From Actinomycetota bacterium (lineage in GTDB: Bacteria; Actinomycetota; Actinomycetes; Nanopelagicales; Nanopelagicaceae), in NCBI GenBank assembly GCA_947380835.1, contig CANCSL010000001.1:1-54429 (forward strand): a stretch of 54,429 nt of DNA, given 5' to 3'. Each line of letters begins with the position of its first letter. Positions within the stretch are counted from its first letter, which is position 1. Of this stretch, positions 6,991 through 16,749 are shown piece by piece. The notes beneath the pieces were generated by a model that was not told where the DNA came from, did not search any database, and saw nothing but the letters and a program-made list of their open reading frames with translations. Both the position numbers and the translations under genes were made by a program.

Positions 6991-9107
6991 TCGACTCTGG
7001 TTGCAGAAATGAGAATCGCGTTTTCTGGAGCAAGAATTGGTGGGCGTACTCCAATGGAGGCAAGCGCAGCACCGCTGAGGCGAACGCCTTTAAGCCAAGG
7101 TGGATTCTTAACTTGTAGTGCCCGTGGCTTACCCACGTCACCAACTACCTTTACTTCGTAAGTTGCCCTTGGATCCAAACCTGGAATAAGTGCCATGGCA
7201 GGAAAATTGGATTCGTTCATACGGTGTTGAACATAGGCAAAGAGTGCTTCGCTTTGATCCTGTGCCACAACTCCATAAAGAAAAGCATTTGCATCGGGAT
7301 GATCGACTCGAACTGCTCGCCCGGAGTGCAACATCCCACGTTTGGCTTTGTAGAGAGCCGCCCACTTTTTCAAGATGACACGTTCTTCATCGTTGGCTTC
7401 GGTGACGTTCCACTCGATACCAGCATGTCCAAAGATGGCGTTGATGGCACGGAAGCTTATTTCGTGAGTACGCGCTGTTTGGTGACCATGAGTAGGACCA
7501 ATATGGGTGCCCAGCATTTCTGGTGGAATCGCGATGCCAGTCCAACGTTGAATAGTTTGGCGCTCTAGCGCATCGTTGTTATCGCTAGTCCAGAAACGAT
7601 CGACTACATCGACAATTCCTAGATCAACGCGCGCACCACCAGATGCGCAGCTTTCGATCTCTAACTTGGGATGTCGACGTTTTAATTCGGCGAAGAGACG
7701 ATAAATCGCAGCGGTCTGATTGTGAATAGATGCCTGACCTAAATGACCAGCATCATTGAGACCGCGATTATGATCCCACTTAATGTAAGCGATGTTGTAC
7801 TCAGACAAGACTGCATCGACTTGGCCCAGCACATGCTCGTAAGCACCCGGGTGAGAAATATCTAGCACTAACTGATTGCGCCACAAAGGAGGTACGCGAT
7901 CGGCTTCGTGGAGAATCCATTCAGGGTGGGCGCGATAGAGATCGGAGTCGGGGTTAACCATCTCGCCCTCGAACCAGAGACCAAACTCAATGCCTTTGTC
8001 GTTGATGTATTTGATAATCGAACCCAGCCCATTTGGCCAAACTGCCGGATCGACGACCCAGTCGCCAAGACCGGCGCGATCATGGCGTCGATCATGAAAC
8101 CAACCATCATCCAAAACCATACGTTCGACACCTATTTCAGCAGCGGCATCGGCAATCTTTTTGATCGTTTCTTCATCATGCGCGAAGTAAACGGCTTCCC
8201 AGACATTGAGAGTCAAGGGACGTGGGCGCACATTGGTGGGATGATGAGGTCTTGCCCGCAGCCAAGAATGGTAATTGTGGCTGAGTCCATCGAGACCGGT
8301 ATCGCTGTAATTGGCAACGACACCAGGAATTTGGTAGCTGGTGCCGGGAGCCAAAATTATTTCGCCGGGCATCAAAAGCTCGCCAGCCCCAATTGATTGC
8401 ACGCCATCAGCTAAACGCTCGACATGGTGGACGGAGTTTCCACTCCAGGCCATGCTGAGAGCCCATGCTTCTCCCCCAGAAAAATTAGTGCTGGAGGTCA
8501 TCGCAATTTGAGCGATGGTGTAATCGTGACCTGTTCTACCTTCGCGAATTTCGCGGCTAGAAAGACCTGAAACGATCGGACGGCGCTGCGGGTGGCGCTC
8601 GTGTGACCAGCGACCTGTGAAGTCCAAAATTTCGCGGGCGCGATCGGCCAACGGCAACCAGTATACGAATTGGTCTACCGAGTAATCTGCCTCACCTTTG
8701 TTAGTCAGAATTGCATTGATCTTGAGAATGCCTTCATCGGTAAGGTGGTAAGAAATTTCCAGATGAAGTGCTGCTGCTTCGTCGTGCAGTTGAGCAATTA
8801 AGGTGTTTCCTTGATGAGAGTAATCGACCAATGAGAATTGTGTCGACCAAGCTTTTCCGCCGCGATGACCGGACAGAGTTGGATGCCCCAGAAAGCTACG
8901 CGAATGTTCACGCATGATGCCCGGAGTCAAAGGTTCGTCAGTACTGCTATTTGAGACTGACTTGGTTACGGCGCTTTTGAGATCACCGGGATCGCCGAGT
9001 ACTTCAATATCTCGACCCCAATACAAGATAGAAAGAACTTGCTCATGGGCTTCAAAGACCACCGTACTGCTTGATGATCGCAACTGAATTAATTCTCTAG
9101 AACTCAC
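6987..9107 (-). CDS. Alpha-galactosidase, GH36 family
   Basis: 706 aa from the chosen GTG at 9107 (GGAGAG 5 nt upstream); an ATG at 9143 would add 12 residues. It has the usual GH36 build: an N-terminal beta-supersandwich (1-300), a TIM barrel with VLDDGWFHDRR, the nucleophile Asp in KWDHNRG (D445) and the acid/base Asp in SDNNDALER (D512), then a small C-terminal sheet. It removes alpha-1,6-galactose from melibiose or raffinose-type sugars or galactolipid head groups. There is no signal peptide, so the substrate must be imported. It is divergent from lacZ across 135 bp. Confidence 0.95.
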   Translation of the reverse strand: MSSRELIQLRSSSSTVVFEAHEQVLSILYWGRDIEVLGDPGDLKSAVTKSVSNSSTDEPLTPGIMREHSRSFLGHPTLSGHRGGKAWSTQFSLVDYSHQGNTLIAQLHDEAAALHLEISYHLTDEGILKINAILTNKGEADYSVDQFVYWLPLADRAREILDFTGRWSHERHPQRRPIVSGLSSREIREGRTGHDYTIAQIAMTSSTNFSGGEAWALSMAWSGNSVHHVERLADGVQSIGAGELLMPGEIILAPGTSYQIPGVVANYSDTGLDGLSHNYHSWLRARPHHPTNVRPRPLTLNVWEAVYFAHDEETIKKIADAAAEIGVERMVLDDGWFHDRRHDRAGLGDWVVDPAVWPNGLGSIIKYINDKGIEFGLWFEGEMVNPDSDLYRAHPEWILHEADRVPPLWRNQLVLDISHPGAYEHVLGQVDAVLSEYNIAYIKWDHNRGLNDAGHLGQASIHNQTAAIYRLFAELKRRHPKLEIESCASGGARVDLGIVDVVDRFWTSDNNDALERQTIQRWTGIAIPPEMLGTHIGPTHGHQTARTHEISFRAINAIFGHAGIEWNVTEANDEERVILKKWAALYKAKRGMLHSGRAVRVDHPDANAFLYGVVAQDQSEALFAYVQHRMNESNFPAMALIPGLDPRATYEVKVVGDVGKPRALQVKNPPWLKGVRLSGAALASIGVRPPILAPENAILISATRVD

Positions 9108-9242
9108 GTTTACTCTCCATTTCAGAGGTGAGATTACTAGCAATCATTCCTTTTCATTTCGCTTTTCACTAGAGTTTGCCCCTGGACATTGGCTCGCTAG
9201 TCGCGCCGTGAAATTGCCTGCTCATCTTGAATTGGAGTTTTC

Positions 9243-12200
9243 GTGAAATATTGGAACAGCCCAGAAACCACATCCGTAAACCGTCTACCTATGCTCAATA
9301 TCGAGCACAAGGATTCATTGCTCTTAGACGGCACTTGGCGCTTCCAGTTATTGCACTCCCCCGACGATCTACCTGGCGCACAGTGGGAGAGCATCCCTGT
9401 GCCCGGACTTTGGACGATGCAGCAAGACAATCCTGCTTTCTGGGACAAGCCCATTTACACCAACGTGCAGATGCCTTTCGAGCAATTGCCACCCGATGTA
9501 CCGGCGCTAAATCCAACTGGCATTTATCAGCGTGAGTTCACAGTTCCAGCCGCTTGGGCGGGAAAGCGCATTGTTTTGCAACTTGGTGGTTTTGAATCTG
9601 TTGCCATCATCACGGTCAATGGAGTCGAAGTCGGCATGGCCAAGGACTCTCGTTTAGCTTCGGATTTCGACATTTCCAATGTCATCCACGAAAAAGAAAA
9701 CCATCTCGAAATCAAGGTCGTGAAATGGTCTGATGCCACTTTCGTGGAAGATCAAGATCAATGGTGGCACGGCGGGATCACCCGTTCGATAAAAATCTTC
9801 GCGACCAACGATGTCTTCATCTCGCGCTTTTATGCCACCCCAGGGTTGCTTGCAGATAACAAGACCGGCACTCTGAACATTCGCACCTTTCTCGGCTCAA
9901 TCAAAGATGCCTCATTGGTGGGCTGGACAGTGACCGCTTCACTGGGCGGTTCTTCAAAGGCCGCCGCCAAGGAACGCTCTCATACCCTCGACACCCATGT
10001 CCGGCCCAATTGGACGGAAATCTCGGAAGAACATCGCAGAGTTGGCAGCAATTATTTCCATGGCGAATATTGGAACGGCAAGATTCCCGCGGATGTAGTT
10101 TCAACGCTCAAGGAGCTCGAACCTCCAACGCCGGGTTATGTCTCCTTCGATCTCACTTTCCCCAACATCCAAGCCTGGTCGGCCGAGAATCCTGTGCTCT
10201 ACCCCCTGACCATCCAACTCAAAGACCCCAAAGGCAAGGTTGTTGAATCTTTCGTTCAACAGATTGGTTTCCGCAGCGTCAAGATCGTTGGTCATGATCT
10301 TTTGGTCAACGGTCAGCCCGTCATCATTTACGGAATGAACCGCCACGATTTCCATCCTCAAACCGGTCGCGTCCTTACCAAAGAAGATATTCGCAACGAT
10401 TTACTTACTCTCAAGCGCTTCAATTTCAATGCCGTTCGGACTTCGCACTACCCCAATGATCCAGCGCTGCTCGACCTCTGCGATGAGCTCGGCTTCTATG
10501 TTGTTGGAGAAGCAAACCTTGAATCTCATGCTTTCCAAGACAGTCTGTGCAACGATCAACGCTATTTAAATGCGTTTGTAGACCGCAATGCCCGTATGGT
10601 TCAAAGAGACATCCATCATGCCGCTGTCATTCTCTGGTCGCTAGGAAATGAATCCGGTCACGGCTTCAACCATGAGGCCGCCGCTGCATATGTACGTAGT
10701 TTTGATCCGTCTCGTCCATTACATTATGAAGGCGCGATCCGCGGTAACTGGACAAAGGGCCACTCGATCACTGACGTAGTCGTTCCGATGTATCCATCAA
10801 TTGCCGCCATCACTTCTTATGCGAAATCCAAGGAACTTGATCGACCTCTGATCATGTGCGAGTACTCGCACGCCATGGGCAATAGCAATGGCACCTTGGC
10901 TGAATATTGGGAAGCAATCCACACGCTCCCTGGCCTGCAGGGTGGATTTATGTGGGAATTCTGGGATCACGGCATCGAGCAACACCTGCCTAATGGATCC
11001 AAGCGTTCGGCATATGGTGGAGATTTTGGCGAAACCAAACACGATGGCAACTTCTGTTGCGACGGCATGGTCTTCCCAGATCGGACGCCAAAGCCAGCCA
11101 TGCAAGAGTTCAAAGCAATTGCCGCACCACTTGATTTCACCGCGGTTTCTCTTTCGGGCGGTAAATTTTCGGTCTTCAACAAGAACTTCTTCGTCGATTC
11201 ATCTTCTTACGAAGTTCGTTGGGAAGTGTCGGCCAATGGAGATGTCTTCACTTCAGGGAAAGTTGCTCTGCCCAAGATCGGTCCTCGCAAGAAAGTAACT
11301 TTTACAATCCCAACCAGCAAATGGAAGAGCTCTTCGCTACTTGGTGAAAAATTTATTACATTCACTACCATAAAGAAGAGTGCAACCGCTTGGGCTGCTA
11401 CCAATACGGAAATTGGTTGGAGTCAATTTGCTCTTGCCTCAAAGGCGCTGGCGAGGCCAAAGCTAGCCAAAGAGAATAACTTGAAATCAATCATTGATAC
11501 CAATGGTGATATCCATTTACCTCATGGTGTGGTTGCGCCACAGTTAACGCTCTTTCGCGCTCCAACAGATAACGATTGGATTGGCCATATAGCTACGCGT
11601 TGGTTCCGCTGGGGTCTTGACAGCTTAAGCAAGAAGAGCGTCAAGGTAACCTACGGAGCCAAAGCCACCACTGTTCGCACAACGTGGGCAACGCGAACCG
11701 GATTTGAAATTAAGCAGGTTCAGGTTATCGAGCAAGTGGTTGGCGGACTAAAGATTTCTGAGTCAGCCACCCTTCCCAAAGAACTCAACGACGTCGCTCG
11801 AGTTGGAACCGTCTTTGAAGTTGATGGCTCATTAACTAACCTGGATTACTTCGGAGCAGGTGCGCACGAGAGCTATCCCGATCGTAAGAAGGGCAAGCTC
11901 GCACACTATGCCTCAACAGTCTGGGATCAATACATCCCTTATGTCAGACCTCAGGAAAATGGTGGGCATAATGGTGTTCGCTGGATCAAGCTCACCAACT
12001 CGGCCGGTGAAGGAATCCACATCACCATGGCAAAGCCCTATCAGGTCAATGTCAGCCCTTTCAGCACTCTTGACCTCGTTGCTGCATCGCATGATGTCGA
12101 ACTCTCCCCTTCGGGCAAGGTCGTCGTCACCATTGATGCTGCGCATCGCGGTCTCGGGACCGCCTCATGTGGACCAGACACCATCTCGGCCTACATCATC

Positions 12201-12245
12201 AAGCCAGGGCTTCATAAGTGGGAATGGACACTCCAGACTCGCTAA
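9243..12245 (+). CDS. lacZ: Beta-galactosidase, GH2 family (LacZ type)
   Basis: 1000 aa, close to E. coli LacZ (1023). Start at GTG 9243 with GGAG 5-6 nt upstream. Domain order is jelly-roll (about 25-215), Ig-like, TIM barrel (about 335-600), Ig-like, and the LacZ-specific C-terminal beta-sandwich. Acid/base E470 is in GNESGHG and nucleophile E540 in CEYSHAMGNS. It hydrolyses terminal beta-galactosides in the cytoplasm. It shares a 135-bp intergenic region with the GH36 gene and precedes galT by 48 bp. No lac-type repressor or transporter is in the window. Confidence 0.96.
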   Translation: MKYWNSPETTSVNRLPMLNIEHKDSLLLDGTWRFQLLHSPDDLPGAQWESIPVPGLWTMQQDNPAFWDKPIYTNVQMPFEQLPPDVPALNPTGIYQREFTVPAAWAGKRIVLQLGGFESVAIITVNGVEVGMAKDSRLASDFDISNVIHEKENHLEIKVVKWSDATFVEDQDQWWHGGITRSIKIFATNDVFISRFYATPGLLADNKTGTLNIRTFLGSIKDASLVGWTVTASLGGSSKAAAKERSHTLDTHVRPNWTEISEEHRRVGSNYFHGEYWNGKIPADVVSTLKELEPPTPGYVSFDLTFPNIQAWSAENPVLYPLTIQLKDPKGKVVESFVQQIGFRSVKIVGHDLLVNGQPVIIYGMNRHDFHPQTGRVLTKEDIRNDLLTLKRFNFNAVRTSHYPNDPALLDLCDELGFYVVGEANLESHAFQDSLCNDQRYLNAFVDRNARMVQRDIHHAAVILWSLGNESGHGFNHEAAAAYVRSFDPSRPLHYEGAIRGNWTKGHSITDVVVPMYPSIAAITSYAKSKELDRPLIMCEYSHAMGNSNGTLAEYWEAIHTLPGLQGGFMWEFWDHGIEQHLPNGSKRSAYGGDFGETKHDGNFCCDGMVFPDRTPKPAMQEFKAIAAPLDFTAVSLSGGKFSVFNKNFFVDSSSYEVRWEVSANGDVFTSGKVALPKIGPRKKVTFTIPTSKWKSSSLLGEKFITFTTIKKSATAWAATNTEIGWSQFALASKALARPKLAKENNLKSIIDTNGDIHLPHGVVAPQLTLFRAPTDNDWIGHIATRWFRWGLDSLSKKSVKVTYGAKATTVRTTWATRTGFEIKQVQVIEQVVGGLKISESATLPKELNDVARVGTVFEVDGSLTNLDYFGAGAHESYPDRKKGKLAHYASTVWDQYIPYVRPQENGGHNGVRWIKLTNSAGEGIHITMAKPYQVNVSPFSTLDLVAASHDVELSPSGKVVVTIDAAHRGLGTASCGPDTISAYIIKPGLHKWEWTLQTR

Positions 12246-12280
12246 TTCCAGCGCACGAAAGCCCAGAAGGCGCTCAACTA

Positions 12281-12286
12281 TAAGAT
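12281..12286 (+). promoter_or_regulatory. -10 hexamer TAAGAT, leaderless promoter of galT
   Basis: TAAGAT, 7 nt, then the GTG at 12294. It supports this GTG as the true start of galT in the absence of a Shine-Dalgarno sequence, and gives the gal genes a promoter of their own after lacZ. Confidence 0.55.
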
Positions 12287-12293
12287 TGGCTCC

Positions 12294-13415
12294 GTGATTA
12301 ACGAGAAAATTCTTTCCCTGGAAGCCGAGGTTCGCCGGAGCGAATTGGAGATGGCCGATGGGCGAAAGATTCGTTATTACGACTCCCATGGCCAATCTCG
12401 AAGCGCTGCCGATCGCAGGCCCGCCGACGATCAGCCCGCAATTGGTGAGATGCGCCTGGACCTACTGACGAATGAATGGGTGGCGATCGCCGCTCATCGC
12501 CAGGGTCGAACCTTCCTGCCACCGAAAGAACTCTGTCCGCTTTGCCCGACGACGGGCGAAATGTTGAGCGAGATTCCAGATAGCGATTACGAGGTAGTGG
12601 TCTTCGACAACCGCTTCCCTTCGCTTAAATCTCCCGATAAAGGCTGGACCCTTCCCGAAGAAAACGGAATTGAGACCGAGATCCCTGCGGCTGCTGGAAT
12701 ATGCGAAGTGGTCTGCTTTACTTCAGATCACGGAACTTCATTCGGCGAACTTTCAACACGACAGATTCGGACTGTGCTTGAGGCATGGCGAGATCGAACC
12801 CGCGAACTTTCTCAATTAGATTTCGTGCAACAAGTATTCCCTTTTGAAAATCGCGGCGAGGAAATCGGCGTCACCTTGGCCCACCCTCACGGACAAATTT
12901 ACGCATACTCATACCTCACCCCTCGCACTGAAAAGATGCTGGCATCAGCGAGACGATATTTTGCCCGTCATGGACGAATTCTGTTGGATGATGTCATCAA
13001 GCGTGAACTCCAAGACCAAGTTCGCATCATCGCCCAAAATGATCATTGGATCGCTTACGTTCCATTTGCCGCCCGTTACCCCTTTGAAATTCACGTTGCT
13101 CCACTTGTCGGAGTTCCAGACTTAACAGCCCTTTCTACAGCTGCCGCCGACGCTTTCCCCGAGATTGCGCACGAAGTCCTGGCTCGCTTGGATGGCGTTT
13201 TCAATATTCCTATGGCCTATATCGCCGCGTGGCATCAAGCCCCCGTCCGCGAAGGACGAGATGTCATGCGTTTGCATTGGCAGATCACCAGCATTCGGCG
13301 CGCCCCGGGTAAGTTGAAATATCTTGCGGGATCAGAATCTGCAATGGGTGCATTTATTATGGATATGAAACCCGAACAGTCGGCCGCACAAATGAGGGAA
13401 GTGACAATTAAATGA
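12294..13415 (+). CDS. galT: Galactose-1-phosphate uridylyltransferase
   Basis: 373 aa. The catalytic histidine motif HPHGQIY is present, with the zinc-binding CPLCP in the N-terminal half and a second HIT-like half ending in HWQITSIRRAPGKLKYLAGSE (abbreviated). It swaps UMP between UDP-glucose and galactose-1-phosphate in the Leloir pathway. The GTG start is favoured by the -10 TAAGAT 7 nt upstream; an internal ATG at 12351 is the alternative. The stop overlaps galE (ATGA), making a coupled galT-galE-galK operon. Confidence 0.95.
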   Translation: MINEKILSLEAEVRRSELEMADGRKIRYYDSHGQSRSAADRRPADDQPAIGEMRLDLLTNEWVAIAAHRQGRTFLPPKELCPLCPTTGEMLSEIPDSDYEVVVFDNRFPSLKSPDKGWTLPEENGIETEIPAAAGICEVVCFTSDHGTSFGELSTRQIRTVLEAWRDRTRELSQLDFVQQVFPFENRGEEIGVTLAHPHGQIYAYSYLTPRTEKMLASARRYFARHGRILLDDVIKRELQDQVRIIAQNDHWIAYVPFAARYPFEIHVAPLVGVPDLTALSTAAADAFPEIAHEVLARLDGVFNIPMAYIAAWHQAPVREGRDVMRLHWQITSIRRAPGKLKYLAGSESAMGAFIMDMKPEQSAAQMREVTIK

Positions 13416-14368
13416 AAGTTCTAGTTACTGGTGGAGCGGGCTATATCGGCGGTACCGCAGTTTCGATGTTGTTAGATGCCGGCTACAGCGTCAACGTTTT
13501 AGATAATTGCAGCACTGGTCATGCAGATAGCGTGGACCCACGAGCTACATTCTTTAACGAGTCTCTCCTCAATGCTGCTGCGGTTCAGAGCGCACTTTCT
13601 GGCGTTGATGCCGTGCTGCATTTCTCGGCGAAGTCCCTCGTTGGTGAATCTGTAAACAAACCAGATATCTACTGGGAGACAAATGTTTCAGGTACTCGGA
13701 TTCTCCTGGATTCAATGCACAGCGCAGGTATTAAGAAATTAGTCTTTTCTTCTACTGCTGCCACATATGGCGAACCTAAAGAAATACCTATCACCGAAGA
13801 GTCAGTCACCAACCCCACAAATCCATATGGTGCATCCAAGCTTGCCGTGGATTACATGATCACTGCTCAAGCGAACGCTTATGGCTTGGCTGCAATAAGT
13901 TTGCGCTATTTCAACGTGGCTGGGGCGCTCAAGACATCGCGCGGCTGGCAGACGGAGCGACACAATCCTGAAACTCACCTTATTCCCAATGTATTGCGCG
14001 CGAGTACCGTAAATCCTCTCAAAGTTTTTGGCGAAGATTGGCCAACTGCCGATGGCACTTGTATCCGTGATTATGTACATGTCGTTGACTTGATTAAGGC
14101 CCACATCAGCGCTCTCAATGTTGCGACACCGTCGAGCCACGAGATTATCAATCTCGGCAGTGGTGGTGGATATTCCGTAAAGGAAGTCATCGCCTCGGCA
14201 GAGAAAACTTTGGGCAGGCCCGTCCCCTGTCTGAGCGCACCTCGTCGCGCGGGAGATCCTGCCGTTCTGATCGCCGATATTTCCAAGGCTGGAAGATTGC
14301 TCTCTTGGAAACCAGAGTTGGATTTGGATGCGATGGTCTCCGACGCTTGGAAATCATTTAATGAGTAA
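13412..14368 (+). CDS. galE: UDP-glucose 4-epimerase
   Basis: 318 aa, short-chain dehydrogenase fold. It has the NAD-binding GGAGYIGG at residues 7-14, the Ser in FSSTAATYG and the catalytic YGASK motif. Later ALRYFNVAGA-like and RDYVHVVDL segments are typical of GalE. It interconverts UDP-galactose and UDP-glucose. Translation is coupled at both ends: 4 bp overlap with galT and 8 bp overlap with galK. It also supplies UDP-galactose for wall polymers. Confidence 0.95.
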   Translation: MKVLVTGGAGYIGGTAVSMLLDAGYSVNVLDNCSTGHADSVDPRATFFNESLLNAAAVQSALSGVDAVLHFSAKSLVGESVNKPDIYWETNVSGTRILLDSMHSAGIKKLVFSSTAATYGEPKEIPITEESVTNPTNPYGASKLAVDYMITAQANAYGLAAISLRYFNVAGALKTSRGWQTERHNPETHLIPNVLRASTVNPLKVFGEDWPTADGTCIRDYVHVVDLIKAHISALNVATPSSHEIINLGSGGGYSVKEVIASAEKTLGRPVPCLSAPRRAGDPAVLIADISKAGRLLSWKPELDLDAMVSDAWKSFNE

Positions 14369-15530
14369 TTCTCATTCTATGGCTTCCGATATTCGCAGTG
14401 AATTTGAAAAAGCATTTGGACACAGTCCCGACGTTGTAGCGCAGGCTCCCGGCCGAGTCAACCTCATTGGCGAACATATCGATTACAGCGATGGTTTCGT
14501 CTTGCCTTTTGCAATTAAAGATGTGACCACTGTGGCGATAGGAAAACGAGCAGATCGCACTCTTACCGTGGCATCCGTTCAGCGCCCCAAAGATAAATAC
14601 GTCACTTCTCTCGATAATCTGGCCCCGCTCACAGGAGAACCCTGGTCTCGCTATGTGCTGGGCGTCTTGTGGGCAATACCCAACCACTTGCAGTTATCGG
14701 GTATGAATATCTTGATCGATGGCCGAGTACCGCTCGGCGCGGGTCTTTCTTCTAGCGCCGCTTTGGAATGCTCCGTGGCCACCGCTCTCAACCACCTCTT
14801 TGATCTTCAGATAAATTTGGAAGATCTAGCGCGTTTGACGCAAAGAGCGGAAAACATTTATGTGGGAGTTCCTTGCGGAATTATGGATCAATCCATTTCG
14901 CTTATGGGCAAAGCGGGGGCCGCACTTCTTCTGGACTGTCGAGATCTTCATACCGAAGAAATTCCCTTCGAAATTGCTTCTGAAAATCTAGAACTGCTTA
15001 TTATCGATTCTCAGGCACATCATTCTTTGGTGGACGGTGGCTACGCCGAACGTCGCGCTTCTTGTGAGCGCGCAGTTGGTCAGTTAGGCATTCCTTCACT
15101 CCGCGATATTTCTGTTGCCGAGCTTTTCGAGCAAGGGCAATCTCTTGACGAACTAACTTTCAAGCGAGCCAAACATGCCGTGACCGAGATGAAGCGAGTT
15201 CTCGATGCGGTCACTGCTCTACAGGCACGCGACTTTCTCACCTTGGGCAAACTTCTCAACGAATCACATGCATCGCTGCGCGATGATTACACCGTCTCCT
15301 GCGTCGAACTCGATCTCGCAGTGGATACCGCCATCGCTGAAGGAGCCCTTGGAGCGCGCATGGTTGGTGGTGGATTTGGTGGCAGTGCTATTGCATTGAT
15401 CTCAGCGGATTCTGTGGACCGAGTTAAAGCTGCTATCTCTAGCGCTTTTGCCGCCAAGAATTTTAAAGCGCCTAGATTCTTTACATCACTTCCCAGCGAT
15501 GGAGCGAAGGTTCTTACTGAACCGGCGTAA
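14361..15530 (+). CDS. galK: Galactokinase
   Basis: 389 aa from the ATG at 14361, which overlaps the last codons of galE. GHMP-kinase motifs are in order: APGRVNLIGEHIDYSDGFVLP (galactokinase signature, abbreviated), PLGAGLSSSAALE (phosphate loop) and a C-terminal GGGFGGSAIAL. It phosphorylates galactose to galactose-1-phosphate, the substrate of GalT. It is the last gene of galT-E-K, and its 3' end overlaps the convergent ACT gene by 17 bp. It completes the path from galactosides released by the GH36 and GH2 enzymes. Confidence 0.96.
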   Translation: MSNSHSMASDIRSEFEKAFGHSPDVVAQAPGRVNLIGEHIDYSDGFVLPFAIKDVTTVAIGKRADRTLTVASVQRPKDKYVTSLDNLAPLTGEPWSRYVLGVLWAIPNHLQLSGMNILIDGRVPLGAGLSSSAALECSVATALNHLFDLQINLEDLARLTQRAENIYVGVPCGIMDQSISLMGKAGAALLLDCRDLHTEEIPFEIASENLELLIIDSQAHHSLVDGGYAERRASCERAVGQLGIPSLRDISVAELFEQGQSLDELTFKRAKHAVTEMKRVLDAVTALQARDFLTLGKLLNESHASLRDDYTVSCVELDLAVDTAIAEGALGARMVGGGFGGSAIALISADSVDRVKAAISSAFAAKNFKAPRFFTSLPSDGAKVLTEPA

Positions 15531-15753
15531 CGGTAAGTACTTCAACTCCACCAATGGAATTGAGAACTTCCAGTAAATCAGTTGGGTCCGAACCGGGCAC
15601 CGCAACCGTAATGTCATCGATTCCGCGGCCTTCTTCGCTGCGCAAGACCACCAAACTGCGGATATCGCCACCGGCAAAACCAATAGCAGAGGCAACTGCT
15701 CCGAGAGAACCAGGGCGGTCAGGGAGCGCGATTTGAATCTTGAACAGGGCCAT
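15514..15753 (-). CDS. ACT domain protein
   Basis: 79 aa, a single ACT domain with the pattern LPDRPGSLGAVASAIGFAGGDI at the first loop and helix (abbreviated), then a strand containing DDITVAVPG. ACT domains bind amino acids or other small ligands and usually regulate attached enzymes; stand-alone copies are common in actinobacteria and have no settled role. A leaderless-type -10 (TATTGT) sits 7 nt before the ATG. Its last 17 bp overlap the end of galK on the other strand. Confidence 0.82.
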   Translation of the reverse strand: MALFKIQIALPDRPGSLGAVASAIGFAGGDIRSLVVLRSEEGRGIDDITVAVPGSDPTDLLEVLNSIGGVEVLTVTPVQ

Positions 15754-15760
15754 AGGTAAG

Positions 15761-15766
15761 ACAATA
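15761..15766 (-). promoter_or_regulatory. -10 hexamer TATTGT, leaderless promoter of ACT gene
   Basis: TATTGT lies 7 nt upstream of the ATG at 15753 on the minus strand; no Shine-Dalgarno sequence is visible. Confidence 0.5.
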
Positions 15767-15812
15767 CACGCCGACTAGTTACGAAGTTGTTACGAGTGGG
15801 TATCAGTAAAGA

Positions 15813-16709
15813 TTAAAGCTGAACGATGTTGCTGCCTGAAATGGCTACTTTGATCTTGGCCAGAGGCGCCGGCGCAGGTCCGCGAACGACTTCAGCATTT
15901 CTGTTGGGATCATAGGCCGCGCCATGGCAAGGGCATTCAATCCATTGTGACGTAGTGGAATAACTGACGATGCAGCCCTGATGGGTGCAGACTGCTGAAT
16001 AAGCAAAAACCCCCGCCTTCGTGCGGAAGAGAATGGCTGCGTTGCCGTCTGCGGCTTGGAAGTTCTTGGTGGAGCCGACCGGAAAATCAGCGAGCTTGAC
16101 GATCGCGGTGCCCGCTAGCGGAACAGAAATTGTCTTCTTGAATCTGCCGCCAATAAGCGCACCAGCAACTGCAGCCGCGCCAACACCGATAAGCCGCATA
16201 ACCTCCCGGCGATCGGTGATATCTGGAATGAGCTTTGTATTTCGACCGGTTCCGCGCTGCCCAGATTTTGCTGACTTTTGGTGGAGGGAAACGAGAAGAA
16301 CAAGCCAGAGAATCGCGTAAGCGGTGTCACTGCCGAGGAAATATGGGTGAACCGACCAAGAGGAAGAGAGCCAAAGCCCAACAGACATGCCTAATCCACC
16401 GAGGGCCGCCAGTGAGAGTGCTACTCCCGTGAGGACAGCGACTCCGATGGCAAACTCGCTGAGCATGACAAACCAGCCGACCAAGGTGGCATGTTCAATG
16501 AGATGACGCAGGAAGAAGGCGATGGGCGAAGAGCCTAAATAGCCCGTCAACTGCGCACCGATGTAGTGACTTGAACTGGGATTGAGGAATCCGGCATCGC
16601 TGGCTTTGTTCCACCCAGCGAAGATCCAGGTTAACCCCAGCCAAAGGCGGAGGATCGATAAAGAGATGGGTTGAGAGCTCCAGGATCTGGAGATAAATGA
16701 CTTGGCCAT
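15813..16709 (-). CDS. DoxX-like membrane domain fused to Rieske [2Fe-2S] domain
   Basis: 298 aa. Residues 15-145 hold four hydrophobic segments with the DoxX-like RLWLGLTWIFAGWNKASD opening. A cytoplasmic stretch follows, then RREVMRLIGVGAAAVAGALIGG, which looks like a twin-arginine or anchor segment (about 165-188). The C-terminal part is a Rieske domain with both ligand pairs, CTHQGC and CPCHGA. DoxX proteins are quinone-linked or thiosulfate:quinone-associated membrane subunits, and Rieske domains pass single electrons. An inferred role is membrane electron transfer on the outer face. Each domain is common; the fusion is less so. Confidence 0.85.
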   Translation of the reverse strand: MAKSFISRSWSSQPISLSILRLWLGLTWIFAGWNKASDAGFLNPSSSHYIGAQLTGYLGSSPIAFFLRHLIEHATLVGWFVMLSEFAIGVAVLTGVALSLAALGGLGMSVGLWLSSSWSVHPYFLGSDTAYAILWLVLLVSLHQKSAKSGQRGTGRNTKLIPDITDRREVMRLIGVGAAAVAGALIGGRFKKTISVPLAGTAIVKLADFPVGSTKNFQAADGNAAILFRTKAGVFAYSAVCTHQGCIVSYSTTSQWIECPCHGAAYDPNRNAEVVRGPAPAPLAKIKVAISGSNIVQL

Positions 16710-16749
16710 GCGCTCACCGCCTCACGCGAGAAACCTGCCCGTATAAAAC

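Noticed and set aside
9108..9242. A LacI-type operator between GH36 and lacZ
   Set aside because: No clear inverted repeat of that type was found in the 135-bp gap and no regulator gene is near; only weak promoter-like hexamers are seen.
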